64,000 nt of DNA, taken from contig NZ_MTQL01000006.1 of NCBI RefSeq assembly GCF_001984125.1, positions 1,178,001 through 1,242,000 of the forward strand. The letters run 5' to 3'. Position numbers and translations under genes: made by a program. This document shows positions 25,585 through 36,854 of this stretch, one piece after another. Below the pieces are notes generated by a model. That model saw only the letters and a list, made by a program, of their open reading frames with translations. It made no database searches and was not told where the DNA came from. Positions within the stretch are counted from its first letter, which is position 1. Every line of letters starts with the position of its first letter. The stretch comes from Leifsonia sp. ALI-44-B. GTDB taxonomy: Bacteria; Actinomycetota; Actinomycetes; Actinomycetales; Microbacteriaceae.

Positions 25585-26826
25585 TTAGCGGCCGCCCGAG
25601 CGACGCTTGTTGTAGACGTCGAAGGCGACGGCCAGAAGGAGCACGAGGCCCTTCACGGCCTGCTGCCACTCGATGCCGATACCCATGATCGACATACCGT
25701 TGTTCAGCACACCGATGATCAGACCACCGATGATGGCTCCACCGATCGTTCCGACACCACCCTGAACCGCAGCGCCACCGATGAAGGCGGCGGAGATGGC
25801 CTCGAGCTCGAAGCCGTCACCGGCCTTGGGGCCGGCCAGGTTGAGGCGGGCGGTGAAGATCAGGCCGGCGAGGGCGGCCAGGATGCCCATGTTGACGAAC
25901 AGGAAGAAGTCGACCTTGCGGGTCTTGATACCCGAGAGCTCGGCGGCGTGACGGTTTCCGCCGATCGCGTAGATGTGGCGGCCGAACACGCTGCGGTTCA
26001 TGATGACGCCGTAGATCATGACGAGCACGGCGAGGATGATGAGCGTGACGGGGATGCCCTTGTAGGCCGCGAGGGCGTAGGCGAAGAAGCCGATGGCGGC
26101 GATGATCAGCACGAGCTTGATGGTGAACCACACGATGGGTTCGACATCCTGGCCGTACTTCTGGCGACCGCTGCGCGTGCGCACCTGGCTGATGACGAGG
26201 GCGATGATGGCGATGACGGCCACACCGAGCGTCAGGGGGTCGAGCTCGAACTCGCCGAAGACACCGTCGAGGAAGCCGTTACCCAGGGCACGGTACTCGG
26301 CGGGGAACGAACCGATGTTGGCGTTGCCGAGCACGACGAGCGCGAGACCGCGGAAGATGAGCATGCCGGCCAGCGTCACGATGAACGCTGGGATGCCCAC
26401 ATACGCGATCCAGAAGCCCTGCCAGACACCCACGGCCGCGCCGATGGCGAGCGAGAGGATGACCGAGAGCCACCAGGGCAGCCCCATGTTCACGGCGAAG
26501 ACACCCGAGACGGCGCCCACGAAGGCCGCGACCGAACCGACCGAGAGGTCGATGTGGCCGGCGATGATGACCATGACCATACCGATGGCCAGAACGAGGA
26601 TGTATCCGTTCTGAACGATCAGGTTGGAGATGTTCTGCGGGCGCAGCAGGATGCCGTCGGTCAGGAACGAGAACAGCACGACGACCGCGATCAACGCGAT
26701 GAAGATGCCGTTCTTGCCCAGGTCGCTGAGCACGTGAGTGAGCCAGCTGGTGAATTTGTTCTCGGTCGGGTTGACCAGAGCGCCGGCGGCGACGTTGTCC
26801 GTCGGCTTGGTTTCGAGATCAGACAT
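25585..26826 (-). CDS. mmsB: multiple-monosaccharide ABC transporter permease
   Basis: 413-residue permease of the sugar ABC importer, of the RbsC/XylH/GguB class, with about 10-12 hydrophobic helices. The family motif GGNRHAAELSGIKTRKVDF (near residue 290) is the cytoplasmic coupling region, and GGAAVQGGVGTIGGAIIGG follows. Length matches MmsB/GguB (about 400). It sits 30 bases after mmsA in the run araBDA-chvE-mmsA-mmsB. The sugar is probably L-arabinose, possibly also D-xylose or D-galactose, as ChvE-type systems are multi-specific. Confidence 0.93.
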   Translation of the reverse strand: MSDLETKPTDNVAAGALVNPTENKFTSWLTHVLSDLGKNGIFIALIAVVVLFSFLTDGILLRPQNISNLIVQNGYILVLAIGMVMVIIAGHIDLSVGSVAAFVGAVSGVFAVNMGLPWWLSVILSLAIGAAVGVWQGFWIAYVGIPAFIVTLAGMLIFRGLALVVLGNANIGSFPAEYRALGNGFLDGVFGEFELDPLTLGVAVIAIIALVISQVRTRSGRQKYGQDVEPIVWFTIKLVLIIAAIGFFAYALAAYKGIPVTLIILAVLVMIYGVIMNRSVFGRHIYAIGGNRHAAELSGIKTRKVDFFLFVNMGILAALAGLIFTARLNLAGPKAGDGFELEAISAAFIGGAAVQGGVGTIGGAIIGGLIIGVLNNGMSIMGIGIEWQQAVKGLVLLLAVAFDVYNKRRSGGR

Positions 26827-26856
26827 TGTGATTCCCTGTTGTCGGTGCCGGGCGCC

Positions 26857-28386
26857 TTAGCGCGGCTTTTCCATGGTCATGAGTTTGAGAAGTGCTTCGG
26901 GGTTGGCTTCCTCGATGGGGAGTTCACCCGTGATGCGGCCTTCCGAGAGTGCATAGATGCGGTCGCAGATGCCGATCAGCTCGGGCAGCTCCGACGAGAT
27001 CACGATGACGCCCTTGCCGGCCGCGGCCAGCTTGTTGATGATCGTGTAGATCTCGTACTTCGCACCCACGTCGATACCGCGCGTGGGCTCGTCGAGGATG
27101 AGCACGTCGGGGTCGGAGTAGATCCACTTCGACAGCACGACCTTCTGCTGGTTTCCGCCCGAGAGCTTGCCCGTCTTGACGAGCACGTTCGGCGCCTTGA
27201 TGTTCATCGACTTGCGGAACCCGTCGGCGACGGCGTACTCCTCGTTGTCGTTGACGAGGCCGCCCTTCTCCAGCTTGTTCAGCGAGGCGAGAGCGATGTT
27301 GCGCTTGATGTCCTCGATCAGGTTGAGGCCGTAGTACTTGCGGTCCTCGGTGGCGTAGGCGAGGCCGTTCTTGATGGCCTCGGAAACCGTGCGGGTCTTG
27401 ATCTCTTGGCCGCGCTTGAACACCTTGCCGGTGATGCGCGTTCCGTACGACTGTCCGAACAGGCTCATCGCGAATTCGGTGCGTCCGGCGCCCATGAGCC
27501 CCGCGATGCCGACGATCTCGCCGGCCTTCACGTTGAGGTTCACGGCATCCACGACCACGCGGGTCGGGTCTTGCGGGTGGTGGGCGGTCCAGTCCTCGAC
27601 GCGCAGGATCTCTTCGCCGATGGAGGGCGTGTGATCGGGGTAGCGGTGCTCGAGGTCACGGCCGACCATGTCCTTGATGATGCGCTCTTCGGTGACGTCG
27701 GTCGACCGGATGGTCTCGATCGTCTTGCCGTCGCGGATGATCGTGACCGAGTCGGCGACCTTCTTGATCTCGTTCAGCTTGTGGCTGATGATGATCGACG
27801 TGATGCCCTGCTCCTTGAGGTGCAGGATGAGGTTCAGCAGGTGGTCGCTGTCGTCGTCGTTCAGGGCGGCGGTGGGCTCGTCGAGAATGAGGAGCTTCAC
27901 GCGCTTCGAGAGCGCCTTCGCGATTTCGACGAGCTGCTGCTTGCCCACGCCGATGTCGAGGATCTTGGTGGTGGGGTTCTCACGCAGGCCGACGCGGGCG
28001 AGCAGCGTCTGGGCCTCGTGGTTGGTCTTGTTCCAGTCGATCAGGCCGAACTTGTCGCGCTGCTCGTTGTTGAGGAAGATGTTCTCGGCAATCGACAGGT
28101 AGGGGCTGAGCGCCAACTCCTGGTGGATGATGACGATGCCCTCGGCCTCGGAGTCGCGGATGTCCTTGAAGGCCATGACCTTGTCTTCGAAAACGATGTC
28201 GCCCTCGTATGTGCCGTGGGGGTACACACCCGACAGCACCTTCATGAGGGTCGACTTGCCGGCGCCGTTCTCGCCGCAGATGGCGTGCACTTCACCGCGC
28301 GCCACATCGAGGGTGACATCCGAGAGCGCCTTCACGCCCGGGAACGTCTTCGTGATCCCCCGCATTTCGAGGATGTTCGTTGTCAT
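26857..28386 (-). CDS. mmsA: multiple-monosaccharide ABC transporter ATP-binding protein
   Basis: 509-residue double ATPase that drives the importer. The first cassette has Walker [18 protein letters not shown]-loop HQELALSPY, signature [15 protein letters not shown] and Walker [12 protein letters not shown]. The second has the non-canonical [16 protein letters not shown], intact signature [14 protein letters not shown] and [20 protein letters not shown]. This asymmetry is normal for the RbsA/XylG/GguA family. ATG 28386 ([15 protein letters not shown]) is used; the earlier frame is Arg-rich and unconserved. It lies 150 bases after chvE. Confidence 0.95.
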   Translation of the reverse strand: MTTNILEMRGITKTFPGVKALSDVTLDVARGEVHAICGENGAGKSTLMKVLSGVYPHGTYEGDIVFEDKVMAFKDIRDSEAEGIVIIHQELALSPYLSIAENIFLNNEQRDKFGLIDWNKTNHEAQTLLARVGLRENPTTKILDIGVGKQQLVEIAKALSKRVKLLILDEPTAALNDDDSDHLLNLILHLKEQGITSIIISHKLNEIKKVADSVTIIRDGKTIETIRSTDVTEERIIKDMVGRDLEHRYPDHTPSIGEEILRVEDWTAHHPQDPTRVVVDAVNLNVKAGEIVGIAGLMGAGRTEFAMSLFGQSYGTRITGKVFKRGQEIKTRTVSEAIKNGLAYATEDRKYYGLNLIEDIKRNIALASLNKLEKGGLVNDNEEYAVADGFRKSMNIKAPNVLVKTGKLSGGNQQKVVLSKWIYSDPDVLILDEPTRGIDVGAKYEIYTIINKLAAAGKGVIVISSELPELIGICDRIYALSEGRITGELPIEEANPEALLKLMTMEKPR

Positions 28387-28536
28387 GACGACACCTTTAC
28401 CATTCCGCGTTTTCCTGATCGTTAAGTAGTGGGTGGCGGGGGCCGGCCGACGCGTGCGCCGACCGACCCTCACCGGGTGGTGCTGTGGACTGAGAGCCCG
28501 GTAATGCTGAGAGCGAGAGCTCCGCGTGAGGCGGAA

Positions 28537-29658
28537 TTAGCCCTTGATCTCGTCTTCGGTCCAGTAGCCCGAGTCGACGAGGACGTCCTGGATGTTGTCC
28601 TTGACGACGATCTGCGAGTCGAGCAGGTAGGACGGAACTTCCTTGACACCGTTGTTGTAGTCGGTGTCGTTGTTGGTCTCCGGCTTGTCACCCTCGAGGA
28701 CGGCCTTGGCCATGTTGACGGCTTCCTTGGCCAGGTTGCGCGTGTCCTTGAAGATGGTGGCGTACTGCTCGCCCGAGTCGATGGCCTTGACCGAGTCGAG
28801 CTCAGCGTCCTGACCCGAGATGACGGGCCATTCGTCGCCCACCGAGTAGCCGGCGTCGGTCAGAGCCGAGATGATGCCTCGCGAGATGCCGTCGTACGGG
28901 GACAGGATGGCCTGCACCTTGTCGCCACCCGAGTAGGTCGACGTGAGGATGTTCTCCATGCGCTTCTGAGCGGTTTCGCCATCCCAGCGGAGCGTTGCAG
29001 CCTGCTGGAAGTCGGTCTGGCCGGAGCCGACCTTGAGCGTGCCCGCGTCGATGAAGGGCTTGAAGGTGTCCTGCGCGCCGTCCCAGAAGAACGTGGCGTT
29101 GTTGTCGTCGGGCGAACCGGCGAACATCTCGATGTTGAACGGGCCGGCGGGAGCGCCATCGACGGGCTTGCCCTCGAGGTCGACCAGGCCGAGGCCGTTC
29201 AGAACCGACGTGGCCTGCTGGACGCCGACCTTGTAGTTGTCGAACGAGGCGTAGTAGTCCACGTTCTCGGTGTCGCGGATGAGGCGGTCGTAGGCGATGA
29301 CGGGGATGTCGGCGTCAGCGGCCTCCTGCAGAACGCTCGTGAGCGTGGTGCCATCGATCGAGGCGACGATCAGGGCCTTTGCGCCCTTGGTGATCATGTT
29401 CTCGAGCTGCGAAACCTGGGTGGGGATGTCGTCCTCTGCGTACTGCAGGTCGACCTTGTAGCCGGCGTCTTCGAGCTGCTTCTTGACGGCGTCGCCGTCC
29501 TGGATCCAACGCTCGGAGGACTTGGTCGGCATGGCAACGCCGACGAGGCCGCCGTCGCCTTCGCCGGAGCCGCCGCCGGAGCCGCCCGACGAGCACGCTG
29601 CGAGGGAGAAGACCATTGCACCTGCGGCGATGGTCGAGAGAATCACACGCTTCTTCAC
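28537..29658 (-). CDS. chvE: multiple-monosaccharide ABC transporter substrate-binding lipoprotein
   Basis: 373-residue extracellular sugar-binding lipoprotein. The signal peptide ends in the lipobox FSLAAC, followed by a Gly/Ser linker. The periplasmic-binding fold begins [18 protein letters not shown], with [24 protein letters not shown] and [16 protein letters not shown] characteristic of the ChvE group. Start GTG 29658 follows AAAGGAAA. It lies 125 bases after araA and heads the transport half of the cluster. Arabinose is the expected main ligand because of araBDA. Confidence 0.93.
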   Translation of the reverse strand: MKKRVILSTIAAGAMVFSLAACSSGGSGGGSGEGDGGLVGVAMPTKSSERWIQDGDAVKKQLEDAGYKVDLQYAEDDIPTQVSQLENMITKGAKALIVASIDGTTLTSVLQEAADADIPVIAYDRLIRDTENVDYYASFDNYKVGVQQATSVLNGLGLVDLEGKPVDGAPAGPFNIEMFAGSPDDNNATFFWDGAQDTFKPFIDAGTLKVGSGQTDFQQAATLRWDGETAQKRMENILTSTYSGGDKVQAILSPYDGISRGIISALTDAGYSVGDEWPVISGQDAELDSVKAIDSGEQYATIFKDTRNLAKEAVNMAKAVLEGDKPETNNDTDYNNGVKEVPSYLLDSQIVVKDNIQDVLVDSGYWTEDEIKG

Positions 29659-29783
29659 TGTGTTTCCTTTCAAGGGGTTGGACGTCACTGTCTCGTGGTG
29701 CTGGGGGGTTCCGATCACGTCCATGTCGATCGGTTCCCGGTATTCAGTTGTTGGTTCGTAGGTGGTGCTGTTTTTTGGGGTAT

Positions 29784-31301
29784 TCAGAGACCCTGCGCCA
29801 GGCGGTAGTAAGCCTGGTTCCAGCGCACTTCTCTCTGAAATTCGGGGAGCGAGGTCGACTCGTCGATGATGAGGAGTTCGGTCTTCGCCATCTCGGCGAA
29901 GTCGCGGAACACCTCGATCCCGACGGCGGTCGACATCACAGTGTGGTGGGCAGCGCCGGCGGTGAGCCAGGCTGCGGCGGAGGTGGCGAAATCGGGGCGG
30001 GGCTTCCACACCGCACGACCCACGGGGAGCTTCGGGAGCGCCTCGGCGGGTTCGATGACATCCACGACGTTTGCCGTGAGGCGGAACCGGTCACGCATAT
30101 CGCTCATGGCGACGACGACGGCCGTGCCCGGGTCGGTGTTGAAGACCAGGCGGACCGGGTCCTCCTTGCCACCGATGCCGAGCGGGTGGACCTCGAGCGT
30201 GGGCGTCGAGGTGGTCAGCGAGGGCGAGACCTCGAGCATGTGGGCGCCGAGGATCTGCTCGTTGCCGGGTTCGAGGTGGTAGGTGTAGTCCTCCATGAGG
30301 CTCGCACCACCGGGCAGGCCGGCACCCATCACGTTGGCGGTGCGCACGAGGATGGCGGTCTTCCAGTCGCCCTCGGCACCGAAACCGTAACCCTCGGCCA
30401 TGAGGCGCTGGACGGCCAGGCCGGGCAGCTGACGCAGGGCACCGAGGTCTTCGAAGCTCGTCGTGAAGGCGTGGAAACCGCCCGCCTCGAGGAACGTGCG
30501 CAGGCTGATCTCGATGGCGGCGCCGTAGCGCAGCGACTCGTGGCGTTCGGCACCCTTGCGCAGCTCGGGGACGACGTCGTAAAGCTCCTCGTATTCGGCG
30601 ACGAGCGCGTCGATGTCGGCATCCGATGCGGCGTGCACGGCCTCGGCCAGCTCGTTGACGCCCCAGGTGTTGACCTGAACTCCGAAACGGATCTCGGCCT
30701 CGGTCTTGTCGCCCTCGGTGACGGCGACGTAGCGCATGTTGTCACCGAAGCGGGCGAGCTTCATCGAGTTCGTCGCGGCCCAACCGGCGGCCGCACGCAT
30801 CCAGGTGCCGACCTGCTCCTGCACGACGGGGTTCGACACGTGGCCGACGACCGTCTTGCGCGAGATGCCGAGGCGGGTCTGGATGTAACCGAACTCGCGG
30901 TCGCCGTGGGCGGCCTGGTTGAGGTTCATGAAGTCGAAGTCGATCTCGGACCAGGGCAGCTCGACGTTGGCCTGCGTGTGCAGGTGCAGCAGCGGCTTCT
31001 GCAGCGCGTCGAGACCCGAGATCCACATCTTGGCGGGGCTGAACGTGTGCATCCAGGCGATGAGGCCGATGACCTTGTCGTCGGAGTTCGCGTCGAGGGC
31101 TGCGCGCCGGATGGACTCGGAGTCCTTCAGCACGTCCTTCCAGACGATCTTCACGGGCACGGATGCCGCGGCACCGAGTTCGCGCGCGATGACCTGGGAC
31201 TGCTCGGCGACCTGACGCAGGGTCTCCTCGCCGTAGAGGTTCTGACTTCCCGTGAGGAACCAGACTTCGTAGGCGTCGAGGGTGGTGGTGAGTTTCGGCA
31301 T
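29784..31301 (-). CDS. araA: L-arabinose isomerase
   Basis: 505-residue enzyme converting L-arabinose to L-ribulose; the E. coli protein has 500. It starts [28 protein letters not shown], with the typical [12 protein letters not shown] motif, the [12 protein letters not shown] segment, and metal-binding Glu/His in [11 protein letters not shown] and LLEVSPS-like MLEVSPSL stretches. ATG 31301 overlaps the araD stop by one base (TGATG). It is the last enzyme gene before the transporter genes. Confidence 0.97.
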   Translation of the reverse strand: MPKLTTTLDAYEVWFLTGSQNLYGEETLRQVAEQSQVIARELGAAASVPVKIVWKDVLKDSESIRRAALDANSDDKVIGLIAWMHTFSPAKMWISGLDALQKPLLHLHTQANVELPWSEIDFDFMNLNQAAHGDREFGYIQTRLGISRKTVVGHVSNPVVQEQVGTWMRAAAGWAATNSMKLARFGDNMRYVAVTEGDKTEAEIRFGVQVNTWGVNELAEAVHAASDADIDALVAEYEELYDVVPELRKGAERHESLRYGAAIEISLRTFLEAGGFHAFTTSFEDLGALRQLPGLAVQRLMAEGYGFGAEGDWKTAILVRTANVMGAGLPGGASLMEDYTYHLEPGNEQILGAHMLEVSPSLTTSTPTLEVHPLGIGGKEDPVRLVFNTDPGTAVVVAMSDMRDRFRLTANVVDVIEPAEALPKLPVGRAVWKPRPDFATSAAAWLTAGAAHHTVMSTAVGIEVFRDFAEMAKTELLIIDESTSLPEFQREVRWNQAYYRLAQGL

Positions 31302-32011
31302 CAGTTGATCTGTCCTTGAGGCTGCTGTCCGTAGACGTTCTGGTAACGGTCGAAGAGGGAGTCGATGGCATCCGTGGGGATGGCGGTGGGCTCGCCGAGC
31401 TGGCGGGCGAGGTGCACGCTGCGCGCGACGTCCTCGACCATGACGGCGGCCTTGACGGCGTCTTTCGCGTCGCGCCCGATGGTGAACGGGCCGTGGTTGG
31501 CCATGAGCACGGCGCGGCTGCGGTGACCCGTGAGGGTCTCGACGATGCCGCGGCCGATGGAGTCGTCGCCGATGATGGCGAACGGGCCAACGGGGATCTC
31601 GCCGCCGAACTCGTCGGCCATGGCCGTGATGACGCACGGGATGGGTTCGCGGCGCGCGGCCCAGGCCACGGCGTAGGTGGAGTGCGTGTGCACGACTCCC
31701 CCGACCTCGGGCATGTGGCGGTAGACGTAGGCGTGCGCGGCCGTGTCGCTCGAGGGCGAGCGGTCGGAGACGGGCGTGCCGGGGATGACGTCGCCGTTCA
31801 GGTCGCACAGGATCATGTTCTCGGGCGCCAGGTCGTCGTAGCTCACACCGGACGGTTTGATGACGAAGAGGTCGGCGCCGGGCACGCGGCCCGAGACGTT
31901 TCCGCCGGTCCACACGATCAGGTTGTAGCGGACCAGTTCGTTGTGCAGGCGGGCGACATCGGCGCGCACGCGGGCGATCTGGACCTCGAGTTCGGGGCCG
32001 TAGGTGCTCAT
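31301..32011 (-). CDS. araD: L-ribulose-5-phosphate 4-epimerase
   Basis: 236-residue class II aldolase-fold enzyme that turns L-ribulose 5-phosphate into D-xylulose 5-phosphate, the entry to the pentose phosphate pathway. Motifs are [20 protein letters not shown], the zinc pair HTHSTYA and later His in LMANHGPF. Usual length is about 231. It overlaps araB upstream by 4 bases (ATGA) and araA downstream by 1, so the three are co-translated. Confidence 0.97.
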   Translation of the reverse strand: MSTYGPELEVQIARVRADVARLHNELVRYNLIVWTGGNVSGRVPGADLFVIKPSGVSYDDLAPENMILCDLNGDVIPGTPVSDRSPSSDTAAHAYVYRHMPEVGGVVHTHSTYAVAWAARREPIPCVITAMADEFGGEIPVGPFAIIGDDSIGRGIVETLTGHRSRAVLMANHGPFTIGRDAKDAVKAAVMVEDVARSVHLARQLGEPTAIPTDAIDSLFDRYQNVYGQQPQGQIN

Positions 32012-33843
32012 GCGTTCACCCCGCTGTTCTCGTCGAGGGCGGATGCTTCGGTGTCGAAGGCGTCGGCGGCCGAGGCGGAGGTGCCCGCGTCGACGGCGGC
32101 TGCAGCATCCTGAGCGGTCTGCGGCGCGTCGGTCTCGCCGAGCACGGCGCGGCGGATGGCCTTCAGGCGGTGCATGACGTCGTTGCCGCCGCGACCGAAG
32201 TAGTCGTAGAGCGTGGAGTATTCGGCGAACAGCGCGTCGTAGGCGTCGGCGCGCTCGGCGTCGGGCGTGTAGACGGCGCGGTCGACCTTGCCCATGGCCT
32301 GGCTGGCGGCCGTGATGTCGGCGTAGGCACCGGCGGCGACGGCCGCGTGGATGGCGGAGCCGAGCGCGGGGCCCTGGTCGCTCGCGATGATCGAGATGGG
32401 CATGCGCAGGATGTCGGAGTAGGTCTGCATGAGGAACGCGTTCTTCAGCAGGCCGCCGGCGACGATGAACTCGGTCACGGGAACGCCCGAGGCATTGAAC
32501 GTCTCGACGATGACACGCGTTCCGAAGGCCGTGGCCTCGAACAGCGCGCGGTAGACCTCTTCGGGGCGCGTCGTCAGCGTGGTGCCGAGCACGACGCCCG
32601 ACAGCTCGTGGTCGACGAGAACCGAGCGGTTGCCCGACTGCCAGTCGAGCGCGATGAGGCCGTGGCCGCCGACGGGCTGGTCCTCGATGAGGGTGGTCAA
32701 GTATTGGTGGATGCTGAGGCCACGCGCCTCGGCTTCGGCGTAGTAGGAGCCGGGGACCTGGTTCTTCACGTACCACGCGAAGATGTCGCCGACACCGGAC
32801 TGGCCGGCCTCGTAGCCGTAGAGGCCCGAGACGATGCCACCGTCGACGACGCCGCACATGCCGGGCACGACGGCCAGGGTGTCGGAGTTCATGACGTGGC
32901 AGGTGGAGGTGCCCATGATGGCGACCATCTGGCCGGGGTTGGTGGCCTGGGCGGCGGGGGCCGAGACGTGCGCGTCGACGTTTCCGACGGCCACGGCGAT
33001 GCCCTCGGGCAGGCCGGTCCAGGAGGCGGCTTCGGCGCTCAGGCGGCCGGCGGCGTCGCCCAGCTGACCGATGGTGTGGGCCACCTTGGTTTCGGCGAAG
33101 TCGGCGAAGTCGGGGTTGAGCGCGCCGAGGAACTCCTGCGACGGGTATTCGCCGTTCTGCAGAATGCCCTTGTAGCCAGCGGTGCAGGCGTTGCGCACGT
33201 ATTCGCCCGTGAGCTGCCAGACGATCCAATCGGCCGCTTCGACCCAGTGGTCCATGCGGTTGTAGAGCTCGGGGTCTTCTTCGAGCAGCTGCAGGCCCTT
33301 GGCGAATTCCCACTCGCTCGAGATGAGGCCGCCGTAGCGGGGCAGCCACTCTTCGCCGCGTTCGGCGGCGAGCTCGTTGATGCGGTCGGCCTGCGGCTGC
33401 GCGGAGTGGTGCTTCCACAGCTTGACGTAGGCGTGCGGTCGGTCGGCGTATTCGGGCAGCTCGTTGAGCGGCGTGCCGTCGGCCAGGGTCGGGACCATGG
33501 TGCAGGCGGTGAAGTCGGTGCCGATGCCGATGACCTGCGACGGGTCGATGCCCGCCTTCTGAACGGCCTCGGGGACGGCGGTCTTCAGCACGTCCACGTA
33601 GTCGGAGGGCACCTGCAATGCCCAGTCCGGCGAGAGCGTCTTGCCGGATGCCGCGAGCGTCGTGTCCATCACGGCGTGCGGGTAGTCGAGTGCTGCTGAG
33701 GCCAATTCGGTGCCGTCGGAGACGCGCACGACGACCGCGCGGCCCGAGAGGGTGCCGTAGTCGACGCCGATGACGTACTGCTCCGCCTGATCGCCCGCGG
33801 GCGTGGCGGCTGCCGTCGGCTGGCCATGGTCGGTGTTGCTCAC
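32008..33843 (-). CDS. araB: L-ribulokinase
   Basis: 611-residue FGGY-family kinase phosphorylating L-ribulose. It starts with [18 protein letters not shown], has [19 protein letters not shown]-like substrate-loop equivalents, [13 protein letters not shown] and MGTSTCHVM, typical of AraB. It is first in the araBDA operon; a palindromic operator lies 67 bases before its ATG. The last 45 residues are an Ala/Asp/Ser-rich tail absent from E. coli AraB (566 residues) and look disordered. Confidence 0.96.
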   Translation of the reverse strand: MSNTDHGQPTAAATPAGDQAEQYVIGVDYGTLSGRAVVVRVSDGTELASAALDYPHAVMDTTLAASGKTLSPDWALQVPSDYVDVLKTAVPEAVQKAGIDPSQVIGIGTDFTACTMVPTLADGTPLNELPEYADRPHAYVKLWKHHSAQPQADRINELAAERGEEWLPRYGGLISSEWEFAKGLQLLEEDPELYNRMDHWVEAADWIVWQLTGEYVRNACTAGYKGILQNGEYPSQEFLGALNPDFADFAETKVAHTIGQLGDAAGRLSAEAASWTGLPEGIAVAVGNVDAHVSAPAAQATNPGQMVAIMGTSTCHVMNSDTLAVVPGMCGVVDGGIVSGLYGYEAGQSGVGDIFAWYVKNQVPGSYYAEAEARGLSIHQYLTTLIEDQPVGGHGLIALDWQSGNRSVLVDHELSGVVLGTTLTTRPEEVYRALFEATAFGTRVIVETFNASGVPVTEFIVAGGLLKNAFLMQTYSDILRMPISIIASDQGPALGSAIHAAVAAGAYADITAASQAMGKVDRAVYTPDAERADAYDALFAEYSTLYDYFGRGGNDVMHRLKAIRRAVLGETDAPQTAQDAAAAVDAGTSASAADAFDTEASALDENSGVNA

Positions 33844-33908
33844 TGAGACTCCTTTGTCGTGTCAGGTTCAGCGCCTCAGCCGATTGCAGGTCGGGGAGGA
33901 TGTGCTGG

Positions 33909-33926
33909 GATGTGACCGGTCACATC
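33909..33926 (-). promoter_or_regulatory. putative LacI-family operator upstream of araB
   Basis: Perfect 18-bp palindrome GATGTGACCGGTCACATC with the central CG typical of LacI-family sites. It lies 67 bases upstream of araB. A 14/16 match lies upstream of the LacI-family gene at 35738-36775. Confidence 0.75.
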
Positions 33927-34075
33927 GTTGACAAACACTACCCCCAATCTCGAAACATTTGTCAATTCGGCTATGTCTCGATTCGGTAAACGAACACCCC
34001 CGTTCGGGGCGAGCGACGGCGCGGATGGCGTCACACCGGTGTCACACGGGTGTCACACCGCCTGGGGCCGTGTGG

Positions 34076-35698
34076 TCAGACCGTTGCGGCTGTGGCGGCG
34101 CGTGTGGGCGCCCGTGAGGGAGCGATGGCTGACACGAGCCACAACCCGACCGCGAAGCACACGGCTCCACCGGCCACGAGCACGGTGGGGCCCATGATGC
34201 CCGCGGCGGGAATCCACTCGGGTGAGGTGAAGAAACCCGCCCACGTGCCGTCGGTGCCGATGGCGAACCGGCGGAACGCGTAGAGGAAGGCGTAGCCCTG
34301 GACGGCCAGGTTGACGACTCCGACCGCGACGAGCGCGAACCCTCCGACGGCGGACCCGCCTCGAACCGGCACGGCCGGTACATCGCTCCGCTGCGAAGCG
34401 AAATCAGCAGCAGCCTCACGAACGGGGACCAATGGGGTGCGCCCGGACGCGGCGGATCCGAGTGCCGGCCGGCGCGAGCGCATACCGAGCGCCAGCGCCG
34501 CTAAGGCAATTGCGACGACCGCGAACGGCAACGAATAGCGGCCCTGCCAGATATAGCCGTAGTCGGCCGCGGTGACGGCCTGCAGAATGGCGGGCACGAG
34601 CACCGTGGCTCCGGCGGCCAGGACGATCGCGAGACGGAAACGCAGGGTGCCGGCGATCAGTCCGGCGAGGAGGGCCAGGACGGCGAGGACGAGCCAGAGC
34701 ACGTAGAACTGTTCGGGCAGGACGGTGTCGAGCCATCCGAACACCCCGACAGCATTGCGGCCGTAGTCGGGCGTCAAGGCGAAGGTGTGCCAGAAGGCCT
34801 CTGCCACGTCGGGGCGTTCTGCGCCCGACGACGGGATGTAGCCGCTGCCCGAGCTGACGAAGAACGCCCACCACAGCGCGAAGACGACCGCGGCGGCGCC
34901 GGCGAGAAGGACGAGACGATTGACAGTGGATCGCCAGATCTCGCGCAGCGGTGGCACACCCACAGAGACGGCCACGAGCACCAGGATCATCAGCAGGATC
35001 GCGGGTGAGATGCTGCGCAGATTGCAGAGGAACGCCGCGGCCGCCGTCGTGACCGCGACTGCGCCCGGTGTCGCGGCGAGGCGCCTCGACGCCAGAGCCA
35101 CGAGCAGCACCAGCGCGGCACCGGCCGACGACACCTCGGCACCGCTCGGGTTGACGAGGCCGCCGAGATACACGGCGAAGGGGGTGAGGCCGACCAACAT
35201 TACGGCCAGCGTGGTCCGAGGCCGCGAGGAGACGAGGGCCGCGACCGTGAACGTGATCGCCCACAAGGCCGAGGACAGGAGGGCACTGACGAGCCGCATG
35301 GCAATGACGGCGACGTCGCCCGGAACGATGAGCGACGGCCATCCGACCAGTGCGTAATAGACCGGGTTGTAGGCCGCGACACCGCTCTCGGCCGTCATCG
35401 TGTCGGTCGAGGCCATCAGCTCGTTCGGCGCGCAGGCCGCCGACTCGGTCGCCGTGAAGACGTAGCAGCGCAGGGAACCGCCCGGCTCGCCGAGGGTGCC
35501 GGGCAGCTGGAACGATCGGATGCCGGGTGAAGCCGTCTCGGTGCCGTCGAAGTCGCCGCGCACGGTGGCAGCAGCCTTCATGATGTGCCCGGATTCGTCG
35601 GGGCCGGAGGCGGGAGGGGACGCGAGCGCCCAGGCGGCCATCATGATGAAGAGGCCGAGCCAGACGAGAAGGGCACGCACAACGACTCGGCGCGTCAC
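34076..35698 (-). CDS. DUF2142 family membrane protein
   Basis: 540-residue integral membrane protein of the DUF2142 family, which resembles GT-C type glycosyltransferases of cell-surface polysaccharide synthesis but has unproven function. An N-terminal helix (VVVRALLVWLGLFIMMAAWAL) is followed by a loop with ASPPASGPDESGHIMKA, the family's acidic motif, then about ten more helices. It lies between the ara operon and the LacI gene with no obvious link to sugar uptake. A predicted stop at 34076 leaves a 232-base gap to araB. Confidence 0.82.
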   Translation of the reverse strand: MTRRVVVRALLVWLGLFIMMAAWALASPPASGPDESGHIMKAAATVRGDFDGTETASPGIRSFQLPGTLGEPGGSLRCYVFTATESAACAPNELMASTDTMTAESGVAAYNPVYYALVGWPSLIVPGDVAVIAMRLVSALLSSALWAITFTVAALVSSRPRTTLAVMLVGLTPFAVYLGGLVNPSGAEVSSAGAALVLLVALASRRLAATPGAVAVTTAAAAFLCNLRSISPAILLMILVLVAVSVGVPPLREIWRSTVNRLVLLAGAAAVVFALWWAFFVSSGSGYIPSSGAERPDVAEAFWHTFALTPDYGRNAVGVFGWLDTVLPEQFYVLWLVLAVLALLAGLIAGTLRFRLAIVLAAGATVLVPAILQAVTAADYGYIWQGRYSLPFAVVAIALAALALGMRSRRPALGSAASGRTPLVPVREAAADFASQRSDVPAVPVRGGSAVGGFALVAVGVVNLAVQGYAFLYAFRRFAIGTDGTWAGFFTSPEWIPAAGIMGPTVLVAGGAVCFAVGLWLVSAIAPSRAPTRAATAATV

Positions 35699-35737
35699 TC
35701 GGCGATTCTTTCCACGAACGAGAGTCTAGATGAGCGC

Positions 35738-36775
35738 CTAGAAGCTGGGGCCCGCCGTCGACCCGCGCACCACGAGCTCGGCGGTCATGCCCTCGATGTT
35801 GACGACCTCCGGTTCGGAGATGTTGCCGAGCAGCTGCGCCACGCAGCGGCGGCCCAGCTCGGTGAAGTCCTGGCGCACGGTCGTGAGGGGCGGCCAGAAG
35901 TGCGCCGCCTCGGGAATGTCGTCGAAACCGACGATGCTCACATCGCGCGGGCAGTCGAGCCCCTCATCCCGGATCGCGTGAATCAGCCCCAGCGCCATCT
36001 GGTCGTTCGACGAGAAAATCGCCGTGAAGTCGCGGAACCGCAGCAGCTCGCGGCCCGCCCGGTAGCCGAAGTCGGCCGACCAGTCGCCGAGAATCGGGGC
36101 CGTCGTCGGGATGTCTTGCGCGCTCATCTCCTCGAGGAAACCGGCCATGCGTTCCTCGGCCTCGATCCAGTCCTGCGGGCCGGCCAGGTGGTAGATCATG
36201 CGGTGGCCGCGTTCGATGAGGTGCCGGGTGGCCAGGCGCGCCCCACCCCGTTGGTCGACCGAGACGGTATGCGGCGAATCCGACGACGACTGCATGGTGA
36301 CGTAGGGAACCGAGACCTGCAGCTCGGAAATGACGTCGAACACGCGTTTCTGCGGGGCGATCACCACAATGCCCTCGACCGATTGAGACACGAGGTGGTT
36401 CAGGGCATCCTGAATGCCGGATGTCTCGGTGTTGTGCATATTGGCCGTGCTGACGTAATAGCCCGCCTCACGTGCGGCGTCTTGGATGGCGCCGATGCTC
36501 GAAGCCGGCCCGTAATGCGAGGCGCTCGTGGCGGCCAGGATGCCGATGGTGCGCGACTTCGACGTCACGAGCGTGCGAGCCGCACGGTTGGGCCGGTACT
36601 GCAGCTGCTCCATCACCTGGAGCACACGCTCCTTGGTGGCTTCGCGGATGCTCGGGTGGTCGTTGAGCACGCGGGACACCGTCTGATGCGAGACCCCCGC
36701 CGCTTTTGCGACGTCGCGGATGTTGGGCGCGCGAGGCGGGCTCACGGAATCCGCAGCCCCCGACAGCTCTGTCAT
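35738..36775 (-). CDS. LacI family transcriptional regulator, likely of the arabinose operon
   Basis: 345-residue repressor. The N-terminal helix-turn-helix reads IRDVAKAAGVSHQTVSRVLNDHPSI with hinge YRPNRAARTLVTSKS. The rest is a type I periplasmic-binding-like effector domain (GILAATSASHYGPAS ... VSIVGFDDIPEAAHF). ATG 36775 is preferred to 36790 because GAGG precedes it. A palindrome matching the araB operator lies 19-34 bases upstream of the start, so it probably represses both itself and araBDA. The effector is presumably arabinose or a derivative. Confidence 0.92.
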   Translation of the reverse strand: MTELSGAADSVSPPRAPNIRDVAKAAGVSHQTVSRVLNDHPSIREATKERVLQVMEQLQYRPNRAARTLVTSKSRTIGILAATSASHYGPASSIGAIQDAAREAGYYVSTANMHNTETSGIQDALNHLVSQSVEGIVVIAPQKRVFDVISELQVSVPYVTMQSSSDSPHTVSVDQRGGARLATRHLIERGHRMIYHLAGPQDWIEAEERMAGFLEEMSAQDIPTTAPILGDWSADFGYRAGRELLRFRDFTAIFSSNDQMALGLIHAIRDEGLDCPRDVSIVGFDDIPEAAHFWPPLTTVRQDFTELGRRCVAQLLGNISEPEVVNIEGMTAELVVRGSTAGPSF

Positions 36776-36793
36776 GTTCGAACCTCGCACGAT

Positions 36794-36809
36794 ATGTGCA
36801 CGGTCACAT
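36794..36809 (-). promoter_or_regulatory. putative autoregulatory operator of the LacI gene
   Basis: ATGTGCACGGTCACAT matches the araB operator ATGTGACCGGTCACAT at 14 of 16 positions; the right half GGTCACAT is identical. It lies just before the start of the regulator gene. Confidence 0.65.
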
Positions 36810-36854
36810 CGGCCGCACCCCCCAATTATGCCCCGGGCCGAGGACCCCGCTGCA

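Noticed and set aside
28429-29808. Plus-strand open frame of about 459 codons
   Set aside because: It is antisense to chvE, whose lipobox and binding-fold motifs are clear.
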